From NCBI GenBank assembly GCA_038145405.1, contig JAYQPQ010000036.1, positions 1-18,305 on the forward strand: 18,305 nt of DNA, in the 5' to 3' direction. This stretch comes from JAYQPQ01 sp038145405. Lineage in GTDB: Bacteria > Pseudomonadota > Gammaproteobacteria > Pseudomonadales > GM7GCV1. Position 1 is the stretch's first letter. Each line of letters starts with the position of its first letter. The notes below the pieces were generated by a model, which had not been told where the DNA came from, did no database searches, and saw only the letters and a list, made by a program, of their open reading frames with translations. The translations under genes were made by a program, and so were the position numbers. Of this stretch, positions 6,379 to 14,302 are shown in pieces.

Positions 6379-8865
6379 ATGGCTGCACTGCTGCACGAAA
6401 TCCTGGCATTGGTGTTGTGGCTCGGCACCTCGACTCTGGCCCTGCTGCTGGCCTTTCACCTGGTGGGTAAACCGCTCTTTAAGTGGGCCGTTGCGGGCTC
6501 TGCCCTGTTTGTACTGCTCGGTCTCTATGCCTGGATTTCGGTCCTGCCCAATGCGGTGCATTTGGTAATCGCCGTGCTGCTTGCGCTGGTGGTGCTTTGC
6601 TCGCTTAGCGGATCCTTCCGCCGCCTGGTGTTCATGCGTCCGCTGCTGGTCTATTTCCGCTCGGTACTGCCGCCCCTGTCGGAGACGGAACAGGCCGCCA
6701 TCGATGCCGGCACGGTGTCCTGGGAGCGTCAGCTGTTTTCCGGCAACCCGGACTGGCAGGAACTGGAAGATTTACCCGCCCCGCATTTGTCGCCCGAAGA
6801 GCAGGCCTTTCTCGATGGGCCAGTGGAGCGCGCCTGTGCCATGATCGATGACTGGAAGATCAGCCAGGAAGATTACGACCTGTCGCCCGAGCTCTGGCGC
6901 TATCTGCGCGAGGAGGGCTTCTTCGGCATGATTCTGCCCAAGCGCTACGGCGGGCTGGAATTCTCCGCGTATGCGCATTCCTGCGTGGTACTCAAGGTGG
7001 CCAGCCGCTCGACCTCGGCCGGCGTGACCACGATGGTGCCCAACTCTCTGGGACCGGGCCTGTTGCTGCTGGAATATGGAACGGAGGAGCAGCGCGATTA
7101 CTACCTGCCGCGTTTGGCCCGCGGTGAAGAAATTCCCTGCTTTGCCTTGACCGAACCGCAAGCTGGCTCCGATGCAGCCGGCATGACCAGTCATGGCGTG
7201 GTCTGTCAGCGCGAGGTGGACGGCAAGCAGGTGCTGGGCGTCGAACTCACCTGGAGTAAGCGCTATATCACCCTAGCGCCGGTGGCCACCCTGCTGGGCC
7301 TGGCCTTCAAGCTCTACGATCCGGATCACCTGATCGGCGACAAGGAAGACATCGGCATCAGTGTGGCACTGATCCCTACCAACACGCCTGGTGTTGAAAT
7401 CGGCAAGCGCCATATGCCACTGAACACCCCCTTTATGAACGGGCCGGTGCGTGGACAGAACGTCTTTATCTCCATCGATCAGTTGATCGGCGGCGCCGAG
7501 CGCGCCGGCCAGGGCTGGCGCATGCTGATGGAGTGCTTGTCGGACGGCCGCGGTATTTCCCTGCCGTCGCTGTCTGCCGCTGCCGGCAAGTTCTGCTGCC
7601 GCTTTAGCGGCGCCTATGCCCGGGTGCGCAAGCAATTCAACGCGTCGATCGGTGAATTTGAAGGCGTGCAGGAGGCCCTGGCGGTGATTGCCGGGAATAC
7701 CTATCTCATGGACGCGGTGCGCTCGATGACCGCTGCCACCATCGACGCCGGCGAGAAGCCGGCCGTGGCTTCGGCGATCGCCAAGTATCATTTGACCGAG
7801 CGCATGCGCCGAGTGGTGAACGCGGCCGTGGATATTCACGGCGGATCGGCCATTTGCATGGGTCCGCGCAATCCGCTCGGGCGTACCTATCAGTCGTTGC
7901 CCATCGGTATTACCGTGGAAGGCGCCAACATGGTCACGCGCAACCTCATCATCTTCGGCCAGGGTTCGGTGCGCGCGCATCCCTATGTGTTGCGGGAAAT
8001 GGAGGCAGCCTCCCATTCGGATCCGCGCCAGGGACTGATGGAATTCGACCGCGCCATCTGCGGCCATGCCACCACATTTATCTGCAACTGGGCTCGCTCT
8101 ACTCTGGGCGCAATTAGCCGCCGACTCTTTATCCGCGCCGAACTCTTTTCACCGGCGCGCGAGCACTACCGCCACCTGGCGCATCTCAGTGCGCGGTTTG
8201 CCGTGCTGAGCGACCTCGCCATGCTGCGCTACGGCGGAGCGCTGAAGCGCTTTGAATTCTATTCGGCGTTGCTGGCGGACCTGTTCAGTGCGCTCTATAT
8301 CGGCTCGGCGGCCTTGAAGCACTGGGAGAATAGGGGCGCTCCGGCCGACGAGCGCCCCTTGCTCGACTGGGTAATGCAGGACAGCTACGACAATTTTCAC
8401 CGCGCTGCCGCCGATATTCTGGCCAACCGTCCCTGGGGCATACTGACTCCGCTGATTGGCGGCATGCTGTTTCCTTTTGGCGTGCCGCGCGTCGTGCGCA
8501 GTCGCCGTCTGGAGCGCGACCTGGCCCGCATCATTACCCTGCCGGGGCCGGTGCGCGAATCCCTGGTGGAGGGCATCTTTCAGGGCACCGATCCCGCCGA
8601 TATCACCACGCGCATGGAACAGGCCTTCGAACTGGCCGTGCAGGCTAAGGATGTCGAGCGCAAATTTCGCAAACTGGAGAAGACACTGGAAAGCTGGGAT
8701 GTGGATTTTGATGCGCAGTTGGAGGAAGCCCTGGGCAAAAAACTGATTTCCGAAGGCGAAGCCGGCTTATTGCGTTTGGCTCACGCCGCGCGTCTGGATG
8801 TGATTCAGGTGGATGAGTTCCCAGCCAGCTATTGGCGCCCGCGGGCTGAGGGAGCTGCGCCATGA
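6379..8865 (+). CDS. fadE: FadE-type acyl-CoA dehydrogenase
   Basis: This enzyme performs the first, FAD-dependent step of fatty-acid beta-oxidation, acyl-CoA to trans-2-enoyl-CoA. At 828 residues it matches the large E. coli FadE class (about 814), not the ~380-residue soluble class. Three hydrophobic helices lie at about residues 5-28, 35-55 and 60-77 and should anchor it to the inner membrane. The dehydrogenase core follows: LPKRYGGLEFSAYA (N-terminal domain), CFALTEPQAGSDAAG (middle domain) and the VEGANMVTRNL segment, whose Glu514 is the likely catalytic base. The last ~270 residues form the FadE-specific C-terminal domain. A strong GAGGAGGG Shine-Dalgarno sequence sits before the ATG. 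It is the first gene of a three-gene beta-oxidation operon, overlapping the thiolase by ATGA. Confidence 0.95.
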   Translation: MAALLHEILALVLWLGTSTLALLLAFHLVGKPLFKWAVAGSALFVLLGLYAWISVLPNAVHLVIAVLLALVVLCSLSGSFRRLVFMRPLLVYFRSVLPPLSETEQAAIDAGTVSWERQLFSGNPDWQELEDLPAPHLSPEEQAFLDGPVERACAMIDDWKISQEDYDLSPELWRYLREEGFFGMILPKRYGGLEFSAYAHSCVVLKVASRSTSAGVTTMVPNSLGPGLLLLEYGTEEQRDYYLPRLARGEEIPCFALTEPQAGSDAAGMTSHGVVCQREVDGKQVLGVELTWSKRYITLAPVATLLGLAFKLYDPDHLIGDKEDIGISVALIPTNTPGVEIGKRHMPLNTPFMNGPVRGQNVFISIDQLIGGAERAGQGWRMLMECLSDGRGISLPSLSAAAGKFCCRFSGAYARVRKQFNASIGEFEGVQEALAVIAGNTYLMDAVRSMTAATIDAGEKPAVASAIAKYHLTERMRRVVNAAVDIHGGSAICMGPRNPLGRTYQSLPIGITVEGANMVTRNLIIFGQGSVRAHPYVLREMEAASHSDPRQGLMEFDRAICGHATTFICNWARSTLGAISRRLFIRAELFSPAREHYRHLAHLSARFAVLSDLAMLRYGGALKRFEFYSALLADLFSALYIGSAALKHWENRGAPADERPLLDWVMQDSYDNFHRAAADILANRPWGILTPLIGGMLFPFGVPRVVRSRRLERDLARIITLPGPVRESLVEGIFQGTDPADITTRMEQAFELAVQAKDVERKFRKLEKTLESWDVDFDAQLEEALGKKLISEGEAGLLRLAHAARLDVIQVDEFPASYWRPRAEGAAP

Positions 8866-10154
8866 GTCGCCGCGTATTTCTGGTCGAGGGTGCGCGCACA
8901 CCGATTCTCAAGGCGCGCGGACGGCGCGGTCCCTTTGCGGCGGCTGAGCTGGCCTCGCAACTGGGTCGCGCACTGCTGAACCGTGCTGCATTGCCCGCCG
9001 AGCAAATCGATGAAGTCATTTTGGGCTGTGTCATGCCCTCCGAGCGCGAGGCCAACATTGGTCGTGTCGCTGCCTTGCGCATGGGGCTGTCGGAGCATGT
9101 GCCGGCCTGGACAGTGCAACGCAACTGCGCCTCGGGCATGCAGGCGGTAGATTGTGCCATTCAGCGCATCCAGTTGGGTGAGTCCAACATTGTGCTGGCG
9201 GGCGGCGTGGAGGCCATGAGCCGAGCACCGGTACTTTTTACCGGTGCCTACGTCGACTGGCTGGCGGGACTGATGGCGGCCAGGTCACCGACAGCACGCA
9301 TCAAGCAACTGCTGAAATTCCACCCCTCGCTGCTGCGGCCGAATTTCGGATTGGAGAAGGGGCTCACCGACCCGGTAGTCAATCTGAATATGGGCGAGAC
9401 GGCAGAAAAAATTGCCGCGCGCTTTGCGATCGAACGCGCCGCCATGGATGCTTTCTCAGTGCAGAGTCATCTGCGTCTGGCGCAGGCAATTGAGAGCGGC
9501 GTGTTTTCCGGCGAAGTGGTGCCGCTCTTTGATGCGCAGGGCAATGTTTATGCCGCCGACGACGGCGTGCGGCCGGATTCCTCGGTGGAAAAACTTTGCA
9601 CCCTGAAACCGGTATTTGAAAAGCCCTATGGCAAGGTCACCGCAGGCAACTCGTCGCAGATCAGCGATGGTGCCGCCTGGCTGCTGCTGGTGTCTGAGCA
9701 GGCGCTGGAGGAATATCAGCTCGAACCCATCGCTGAATTGAAGCAGGTGCAGTGGGCCGGCCTCGATCCTGCCGAGATGGGCCTGGGCCCGGTGCATGCC
9801 ATCGCCAAATTACTGCAGCGCACAGGGCTCGGCGTGGGCGATATCGACTACTGGGAAATCAACGAAGCCTTTGCCGCCCAGGTGTTGGCCTGCCAGGCCG
9901 CGCTGGCTTCGGAAGACTATTGCCAGCAATTTCTGGGTCTGTCGGCACCGGGCAGTCTGCCCGAGGATCGCCTCAATATTCACGGCGGCGCGATTGCTTG
10001 CGGCCATCCGGTCGGCATGTCGGGTGCGCGCATCACCTTGCATCTGGCCAATGTTCTCAAGGCGCACAACGCAAGGCGCGGCGTCGCATCCTTGTGTATC
10101 GGCGGCGGGCAGGGCGGTGCCATTCTGATCGAGCGGGAAGAGACGCGTGACTGA
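8862..10154 (+). CDS. fadI: FadI-type acetyl-CoA C-acyltransferase (3-ketoacyl-CoA thiolase)
   Basis: This thiolase carries out the last step of beta-oxidation, cleaving 3-ketoacyl-CoA with CoA. The catalytic triad is visible: nucleophile Cys89 in RNCASGMQ, His382 in GGAIACGHPVGMSGAR and Cys412 in SLCIGGGQGG. The 430-residue length and a long loop around residues 120-165 match the FadI/mitochondrial beta-subunit type rather than the shorter FadA or PhaA types. The ATG overlaps the fadE stop as ATGA, with GAGGGAG just upstream, and its own stop overlaps the GTG of the next gene by eight bases. The order thiolase then hydratase/dehydrogenase is that of fadIJ, opposite to fadBA. Symbol by similarity of type and order; exact orthology is not proven. 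Confidence 0.9.
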   Translation: MSRRVFLVEGARTPILKARGRRGPFAAAELASQLGRALLNRAALPAEQIDEVILGCVMPSEREANIGRVAALRMGLSEHVPAWTVQRNCASGMQAVDCAIQRIQLGESNIVLAGGVEAMSRAPVLFTGAYVDWLAGLMAARSPTARIKQLLKFHPSLLRPNFGLEKGLTDPVVNLNMGETAEKIAARFAIERAAMDAFSVQSHLRLAQAIESGVFSGEVVPLFDAQGNVYAADDGVRPDSSVEKLCTLKPVFEKPYGKVTAGNSSQISDGAAWLLLVSEQALEEYQLEPIAELKQVQWAGLDPAEMGLGPVHAIAKLLQRTGLGVGDIDYWEINEAFAAQVLACQAALASEDYCQQFLGLSAPGSLPEDRLNIHGGAIACGHPVGMSGARITLHLANVLKAHNARRGVASLCIGGGQGGAILIEREETRD

Positions 10155-12192
10155 TTACCGTCACTGGAAGCGAGAACTGCGCGCCGATGGCGTGCTGCAT
10201 GTGCAGATCGATGTCGCCGAGAGCAGCGTCAATGTGCTGTCGCAGGCTGTGCTGGATGAGTTGCAGCTACTGATACAAGAAATCGAACAGGCACCGGCGA
10301 CAGCCGTCATCCTTTCTTCTGCCAAGACGGCAGGATTTCTGGCTGGCGCCGATATCAACGAATTCCTCGAACTGAAGTCGCGCGAAGCCGTGGTTGCCAA
10401 GCTGCGCCCTGTCGACGATCTCTTTTTGCGTATTGAGCGTTTGCCCTGTCCAACTGTCGCGTTGATCCACGGCCATTGCCTGGGCGGCGGTTTGGAGCTG
10501 GCCCTGGCTTGTAGCTATCGGGTTGCCGACCAATCCGCCGAATCCAAAATCGGGCTACCCGAAGTCAAGCTGGGTATTCATCCGGGTTATGGCGGTGCCG
10601 TGCGTTTGTCGCGGTTAATCAATCCGTTGTCCGCACTCAACCTGATGCTGGCCGGGCGCCTGCTGGACGGCCGCCAAGCCGCCAAAATGGGCGTGGTCGA
10701 TGTGGCGACCCAACAGCGCCATCTGATGACGGCGGCGCTGCAGCTGGCTTTGCGCGGCCGCAAGCCCAAGCGCAAGCGCAGCTTCAGCGCCAACCTGCTG
10801 TCCATTGGCCCGGCACGCCAGATCGCCAGCCAGCTGGCGCATCGGCAGCTCAAGAAGCGCGTGCGCGAAGAACATTATCCCGCGCCTTTTCGTCTGCTGG
10901 ATTTCTGGACCGACCTACCGGCAGGGGATGAGCCGGCCTATCAGGCCGAAGCAGAATCCGTCGCTTCGCTCTTTGATCACCCCAACGGCGCGCGCGCCGC
11001 GCACAATCTGGTGCAACTCTTTTTGCGCGATCGCGAGATCAAGGGCCGCGCCAAAGCGGTGGAATTTGCCGGTCGACACGTGCATGTGGTGGGCGCCGGT
11101 GTGATGGGCGGAGACATCGCCGCCTGGTGTGCCCTGCGCGGTTTCACTGTCACATTGCAGGACGCCAAGGCAGAGTGGATCGGTCCGGCGATCGGGCGCG
11201 CCCACAAATTATTTGAGCGCAAGGAGCGCGAAGCCTGGCGCGTTAATCGCTGCATGGATCGCCTGATTCCCGATGCGCTGGGCGACGGCGTGGCGCACGC
11301 CGATCTGGTGATCGAAGCTATTACCGAAAATCTGCAGGCCAAGACCCAACTCTACGCCAAACTGGAACCGCGCATGAAAGCGGGCGCCATTCTGGCCAGC
11401 AACACTTCCAGTATTCCGCTGGAAGAACTGGCGGCCGGGCTGAATCAACCGCAGCGTCTGGTGGGCATTCACTTCTTTAACCCGGTGGCTCAGATGCAGC
11501 TGGTGGAAATTGTCGCCGGCCAGCACAGCGGAGCAGAACAACTCGCCCTGGCGCGCGCCTTCGTCAACCGGCTGGGCAAGCTGCCGATCGATGTGAAGTC
11601 ATCGCCGGGCTTCCTGGTCAATCGCGTGCTGATGGCCTACCTGGCCGAATCGCTGCGTCTGCTTGAAGAGGGTTACGACCCGCGCTTTATCGACCAGGTG
11701 GCCGAGAAGCTCGGCTTCCCCATGGGTCCCATCGAGCTCTCCGATACCGTCGGGCTGGATATCTGCCAGGCGGTGGCGCGCGAACTCATCCCTATCCTGG
11801 GAGGCGAGGAATCGGCCCTGCTCAACGCCAGGGTTGAGAAGAAGGAACTGGGCAAGAAAACCGGTCAGGGCTTCTATACCTGGACCAAGGGTAAAGCGGA
11901 CAAGTCCCGCGTGCGCGGCAAGACCAGTGGCCGGGAACTGGTGCGCGACCGCCTGCTCTACGCGCTGCTGAATGAAGCGGTGCAGTGTCTGGCCGAAGGC
12001 ATCGTTTCCGATGCCGATGCGCTCGACCTGGCCATGGTCTTCGGCACCGGCTTCCCACCCTTTCACGGCGGGCCCATGAGTCATATCCGCGAACTGGGGC
12101 AGGAGCATTGTGTTGCGCGCTTGCAGGAACTGGCCGAGCAAGTGGATCCACGCTTTGCGCCAAACTCCGGTTGGGCAGCAGTCAGACTCTAG
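10147..12192 (+). CDS. fadJ: FadJ-type enoyl-CoA hydratase / 3-hydroxyacyl-CoA dehydrogenase
   Basis: A two-enzyme fusion for the middle steps of beta-oxidation. The N-terminal crotonase domain (about 1-190) keeps both hydratase glutamates, Glu117 in GGGLE and Glu139 in GLPEVKLGIHPGYGG, equivalent to FadB Glu119 and Glu139. The dehydrogenase domain starts near 308 with the NAD motif GAGVMG (316-321), has NTSSIPLEEL, and catalytic His442 in GIHFFNPV. The C-terminal helical domain contains MGPIELSDTVGLD. At 681 residues it is somewhat shorter than E. coli FadJ (714) or FadB (729). It starts with GTG, eight bases inside the thiolase gene, with GGGAAGAG as Shine-Dalgarno sequence, so the two subunits should be translationally coupled and form an alpha/beta complex. 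No clear terminator follows. Confidence 0.92.
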   Translation: MTDYRHWKRELRADGVLHVQIDVAESSVNVLSQAVLDELQLLIQEIEQAPATAVILSSAKTAGFLAGADINEFLELKSREAVVAKLRPVDDLFLRIERLPCPTVALIHGHCLGGGLELALACSYRVADQSAESKIGLPEVKLGIHPGYGGAVRLSRLINPLSALNLMLAGRLLDGRQAAKMGVVDVATQQRHLMTAALQLALRGRKPKRKRSFSANLLSIGPARQIASQLAHRQLKKRVREEHYPAPFRLLDFWTDLPAGDEPAYQAEAESVASLFDHPNGARAAHNLVQLFLRDREIKGRAKAVEFAGRHVHVVGAGVMGGDIAAWCALRGFTVTLQDAKAEWIGPAIGRAHKLFERKEREAWRVNRCMDRLIPDALGDGVAHADLVIEAITENLQAKTQLYAKLEPRMKAGAILASNTSSIPLEELAAGLNQPQRLVGIHFFNPVAQMQLVEIVAGQHSGAEQLALARAFVNRLGKLPIDVKSSPGFLVNRVLMAYLAESLRLLEEGYDPRFIDQVAEKLGFPMGPIELSDTVGLDICQAVARELIPILGGEESALLNARVEKKELGKKTGQGFYTWTKGKADKSRVRGKTSGRELVRDRLLYALLNEAVQCLAEGIVSDADALDLAMVFGTGFPPFHGGPMSHIRELGQEHCVARLQELAEQVDPRFAPNSGWAAVRL

Positions 12193-12251
12193 TCAGATTG
12201 GGGAAGGCGACTGGGTCCGGTGCGGGCGCCTGAATTTATTGCTGTCGGGTT

Positions 12252-12292
12252 ATCCCCTAAGGCGAACAAATTAATTCCCGATCCCCTAAACT
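12252..12292 (+). promoter_or_regulatory. PAP2 gene promoter region with repeated ATCCCCTAA
   Basis: The 107-bp gap before the PAP2 gene holds two identical 9-mers, ATCCCCTAA, at 12252-12260 and 12281-12289, 29 bp apart. The second runs into TAAACT (12287-12292), a plausible -10 box. Transcription would then begin at about 12299-12300, at or next to the ATG, and no Shine-Dalgarno sequence precedes that ATG. The -35 match is poor. Confidence 0.35.
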
Positions 12293-12299
12293 AGCCCGC

Positions 12300-13409
12300 A
12301 TGAATTCCTCGCCACTCTACCGCTGGTCTCCGCTACTTATTGCCACCCTGCTGGTGATGGCGGTGACGCCGGTATTCTGGTTCACCCCGTTGGATCTGGT
12401 AGCCGCGAGCTGGTTCTTCGATGCGGCTAACCCTGCCAATCCCTGGCCCCACGAAAACGATCTGCTCTGGGCCTTTTTTTACCAGGCCTCCTGGATGCTG
12501 TCGTTGGGCATCATATTGGTATCTGTCGCGCTCACACTTCTCGCCCGCAGCGGTCGGCTATCACCAGTTTGGAGTCCCCGCGGTTGGGCGCTGTTGCTCG
12601 TGCTGATTCTAGGTGCCGGTCTAGTAGTAAACCTCATCTTCAAGGATAACTTTGGCCGCTACCGCCCCCGTCAGACCGAACCTCTAGGGGGCGCCTACGA
12701 ATACCAAATTCCTCTGCAGCCGGGCATTGCCGGAACCGGCAAATCCTTTCCCAGCGGCCATCCCAGTCCGGCCTTTGGGCTGGCTCTTTTCTATCTGATT
12801 TGGCGCGGCCGTCGGCCACTTTGGGCTTGGCCGGCGCTCGCTGGTGCCCTGGTGCTTGGCGGCTTGATGGGCGTCGGCCGCATGGCTGCTGGCGCGCACT
12901 TTATGTCGGATGTGATTTGGTCGGCCTACTTTATGTTCGCCACCGCAAATGTGGTTTATTACGCCATTCTGCGCGTGCCGGAGCAGGAAGCTCGTCTGGC
13001 TGAGGGTGCCGCACTGAAACCCTTCAGCCGGTTGCAAAGGCTGGGTCTGGGCGGGGTGATCGCGCTGGCGGTTATCACATCAGTATTCACCAAGCCCATC
13101 GGTTATCAGGCGCAGTTGACCTATAGCGGCGCCGAGCTAGAAGCCATTCAGTCCATTCTGCTGCAGATCGACCAGGCCGATGTGCAGGTGTTGGAAGTGC
13201 CCGATAGTTCTCCGCTGCGCATTGAGGTTATCTCGCGCAGCTTTGGTATGCCGGGCGCCTCGGTGCGGCGGACCACGGCGTTGCGGGATGGCGAGTTGTA
13301 TCTACGTATCTGGCACGAGGGCCGCTTTACCGAGCGTGGCACCGCCATTGCCCTGCTGGTGCCTGCGGACTTGGCAGACCGCTTGCGCATTGAGGAAATT
13401 CAGCCGTGA
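12300..13409 (+). CDS. PAP2-family phosphatase with extra C-terminal domain
   Basis: A membrane phosphatase of the type 2 phosphatidic acid phosphatase family, which removes phosphates from lipid substrates (phosphatidate, lipid A, undecaprenyl or phosphatidylglycerol phosphates) at the periplasmic face. All three catalytic motifs are intact: K115-x6-R122-P123, PSGH at 151-154, and R194-x5-H200-x3-D204. Hydrophobic helices are at about 10-30, 60-82, 95-113, 155-168, 177-195, 205-224 and 248-264. After the last helix a 105-residue soluble domain (about 265-369) remains, with alternating short strands such as LRIEVISR and GELYLRIW; I do not recognise it firmly. Plain family members end near 240. 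No Shine-Dalgarno sequence precedes the ATG. The stop overlaps the GTG of the next gene (GTGA). Confidence 0.85.
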   Translation: MNSSPLYRWSPLLIATLLVMAVTPVFWFTPLDLVAASWFFDAANPANPWPHENDLLWAFFYQASWMLSLGIILVSVALTLLARSGRLSPVWSPRGWALLLVLILGAGLVVNLIFKDNFGRYRPRQTEPLGGAYEYQIPLQPGIAGTGKSFPSGHPSPAFGLALFYLIWRGRRPLWAWPALAGALVLGGLMGVGRMAAGAHFMSDVIWSAYFMFATANVVYYAILRVPEQEARLAEGAALKPFSRLQRLGLGGVIALAVITSVFTKPIGYQAQLTYSGAELEAIQSILLQIDQADVQVLEVPDSSPLRIEVISRSFGMPGASVRRTTALRDGELYLRIWHEGRFTERGTAIALLVPADLADRLRIEEIQP

Positions 13410-14041
13410 AGGATTGGCAGGGCTGGATAAAAGCACACTGGCGCGCGTTGGCATTTGGCGGTGCAGCATTGCTGCTGTTGGTTGGCTTGGTGGCGCTGGA
13501 CCGCGCTCTGTCGAATTCAGAACTTCGCACCCTGGTGACTTCCACCGCTTCTCTGCAGCCCAGCCCCCCGGAGGCTGAAACGACAGCGGCAGATCTGGAG
13601 TCCTAGCGTGCAGCTGCCACCGAAGCCCAGGCTTTGCTGGTCGAGCGCGAAGCGCAGCGCGCCGAGGAAGAGCGGGCGCACGCACTGCGCGATGAAGTCC
13701 TGACAACGATGGAAGATTGGAAGCAGGCTTGGGTAGCGCAGGATGCTGGCGCCTATCTGTCCTTCTATGCCACAGACTTCGACACGCCCTTTCAGATCAG
13801 TCGCGAGGAGTGGGCCAGCTTTCGCATTAGTCGCATCCAGAACCCGCGCTGGATAAGGGTGGAATTCGAGCAGCTGGATTTCGTGCAGCTCGAAGAAAAC
13901 TTTGCCGCCATCAGCTTTACTCAGCTTTACGCCGCGCCCGGCTATGCCGATCGATCGCGCAAGCACATGGACCTGGTGCGCACCGAGCAGGGCTGGAAAA
14001 TCCGTCGCGAAGATGCGGTGGATACGGTGCGGCTGGAGTAG
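13406..14041 (+). pseudogene. Membrane-anchored Cds6-domain gene split by an in-frame amber codon
   Basis: One continuous frame begins at GTG 13406 (overlapping the PAP2 stop) and ends at 14041, with a single TAG at 13604-13606 (codon 67). The first part is a bitopic anchor: charged MKDWQGWIKAHW, then a hydrophobic helix at about 16-32 and a Ser/Pro/Glu-rich linker. After the amber codon the frame goes on with an Arg/Glu/Ala-rich coiled coil (to about 95) and a complete C-terminal domain (about 99-211) of the Cds6/SnoaL-like type known from L,D-transpeptidase C termini: WKQAWVAQDAGAYLSFYATDF, PRWIRVEFEQLDF and RTEQGWKIRRED (in parts). One base change from CAG would restore a 211-residue protein. 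It could be a young pseudogene, a sequencing error, suppressed amber, or a restart at TTG 13634. Confidence 0.7.
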
Positions 14042-14083
14042 CCGCAAACGCCTGTTAATAGCCTCTGCCTATCAAATCCATGC

Positions 14084-14112
14084 TGGAAAGCTAAAGCGGC
14101 ATGGAGTATGCT
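14084..14112 (+). promoter_or_regulatory. Candidate promoter of the leuA leader
   Basis: TGGAAA at 14084-14089 (four of six to TTGACA), a 17-bp spacer and TATGCT at 14107-14112 (four of six to TATAAT) predict a start at about 14119-14120, on or beside the leader-peptide ATG. GGAG-N4-CTCC (14103-14114) forms a small inverted repeat across the -10 box. Confidence 0.5.
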
Positions 14113-14119
14113 CCGCGCC

Positions 14120-14200
14120 ATGAAACTGAGTCTGGCCCACATTTCCCATTCCACACCCGTTCGCGGTGGGGCTGCTCTCGTTCTGCTCCTTCTGCCCTAA
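14120..14200 (+). CDS. Leucine-rich leader peptide upstream of leuA
   Basis: A 26-codon ORF lies between the Cds6 gene and leuA. It begins MKLSLAHISH and ends ALVLLLLP-stop. Seven of 26 codons are Leu (positions 3, 5, 20, 22, 23, 24, 25), four of them consecutive (CTG CTC CTT CTG at 14183-14194). Its place directly ahead of leuA and its overlap with a terminator hairpin make it a leader peptide whose translation senses charged leucyl-tRNA, functionally like leuL of enteric bacteria, to which it has no obvious sequence likeness. Its predicted promoter places the transcript start at the ATG, so it may be leaderless; otherwise GGAG at 14103-14106 is a distant Shine-Dalgarno candidate. The role is inferred from position and composition. 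Confidence 0.72.
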   Translation: MKLSLAHISHSTPVRGGAALVLLLLP

Positions 14201-14221
14201 GGGCAGATATCTTTTATTTTT
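14191..14221 (+). terminator. Attenuator hairpin of the leuA leader
   Basis: TCTGCCC-TAA-GGGCAGA (14191-14207) is a perfect 7-bp stem with a 3-base loop, followed by the T-rich TATCTTTTATTTTT (14208-14221). The loop is exactly the stop codon of the leader peptide, and the 5' arm contains its last Leu and Pro codons. A ribosome stalled on the Leu run would cover the 5' arm and should prevent termination. Confidence 0.75.
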
Positions 14222-14247
14222 CTAAATAGTCTTTCTCCAACATAATG

Positions 14248-14270
14248 CCACGCAGGGTTTTTCTGCGTGG
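14248..14270 (+). promoter_or_regulatory. Second hairpin in the leuA leader
   Basis: CCACGCAG-GGTTTTT-CTGCGTGG is a perfect 8-bp stem with a 7-base loop, 33 bases before the leuA ATG. No U-tract follows, so it is not an intrinsic terminator. Part of its 5' arm and loop (CAGGGTTT) could instead pair with AAACCTG at 14271-14277. CATAAT at 14241-14246 just upstream could be the -10 of an internal promoter, with a poor -35. Confidence 0.5.
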
Positions 14271-14302
14271 AAACCTGAATCTGTAAACGCGAGTTCAGAG
14301 CC

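Noticed and set aside
12193..12235. Possible terminator after fadJ
   Set aside because: Only a weak GGCG/CGCC pairing with a long loop and no T-run was found.
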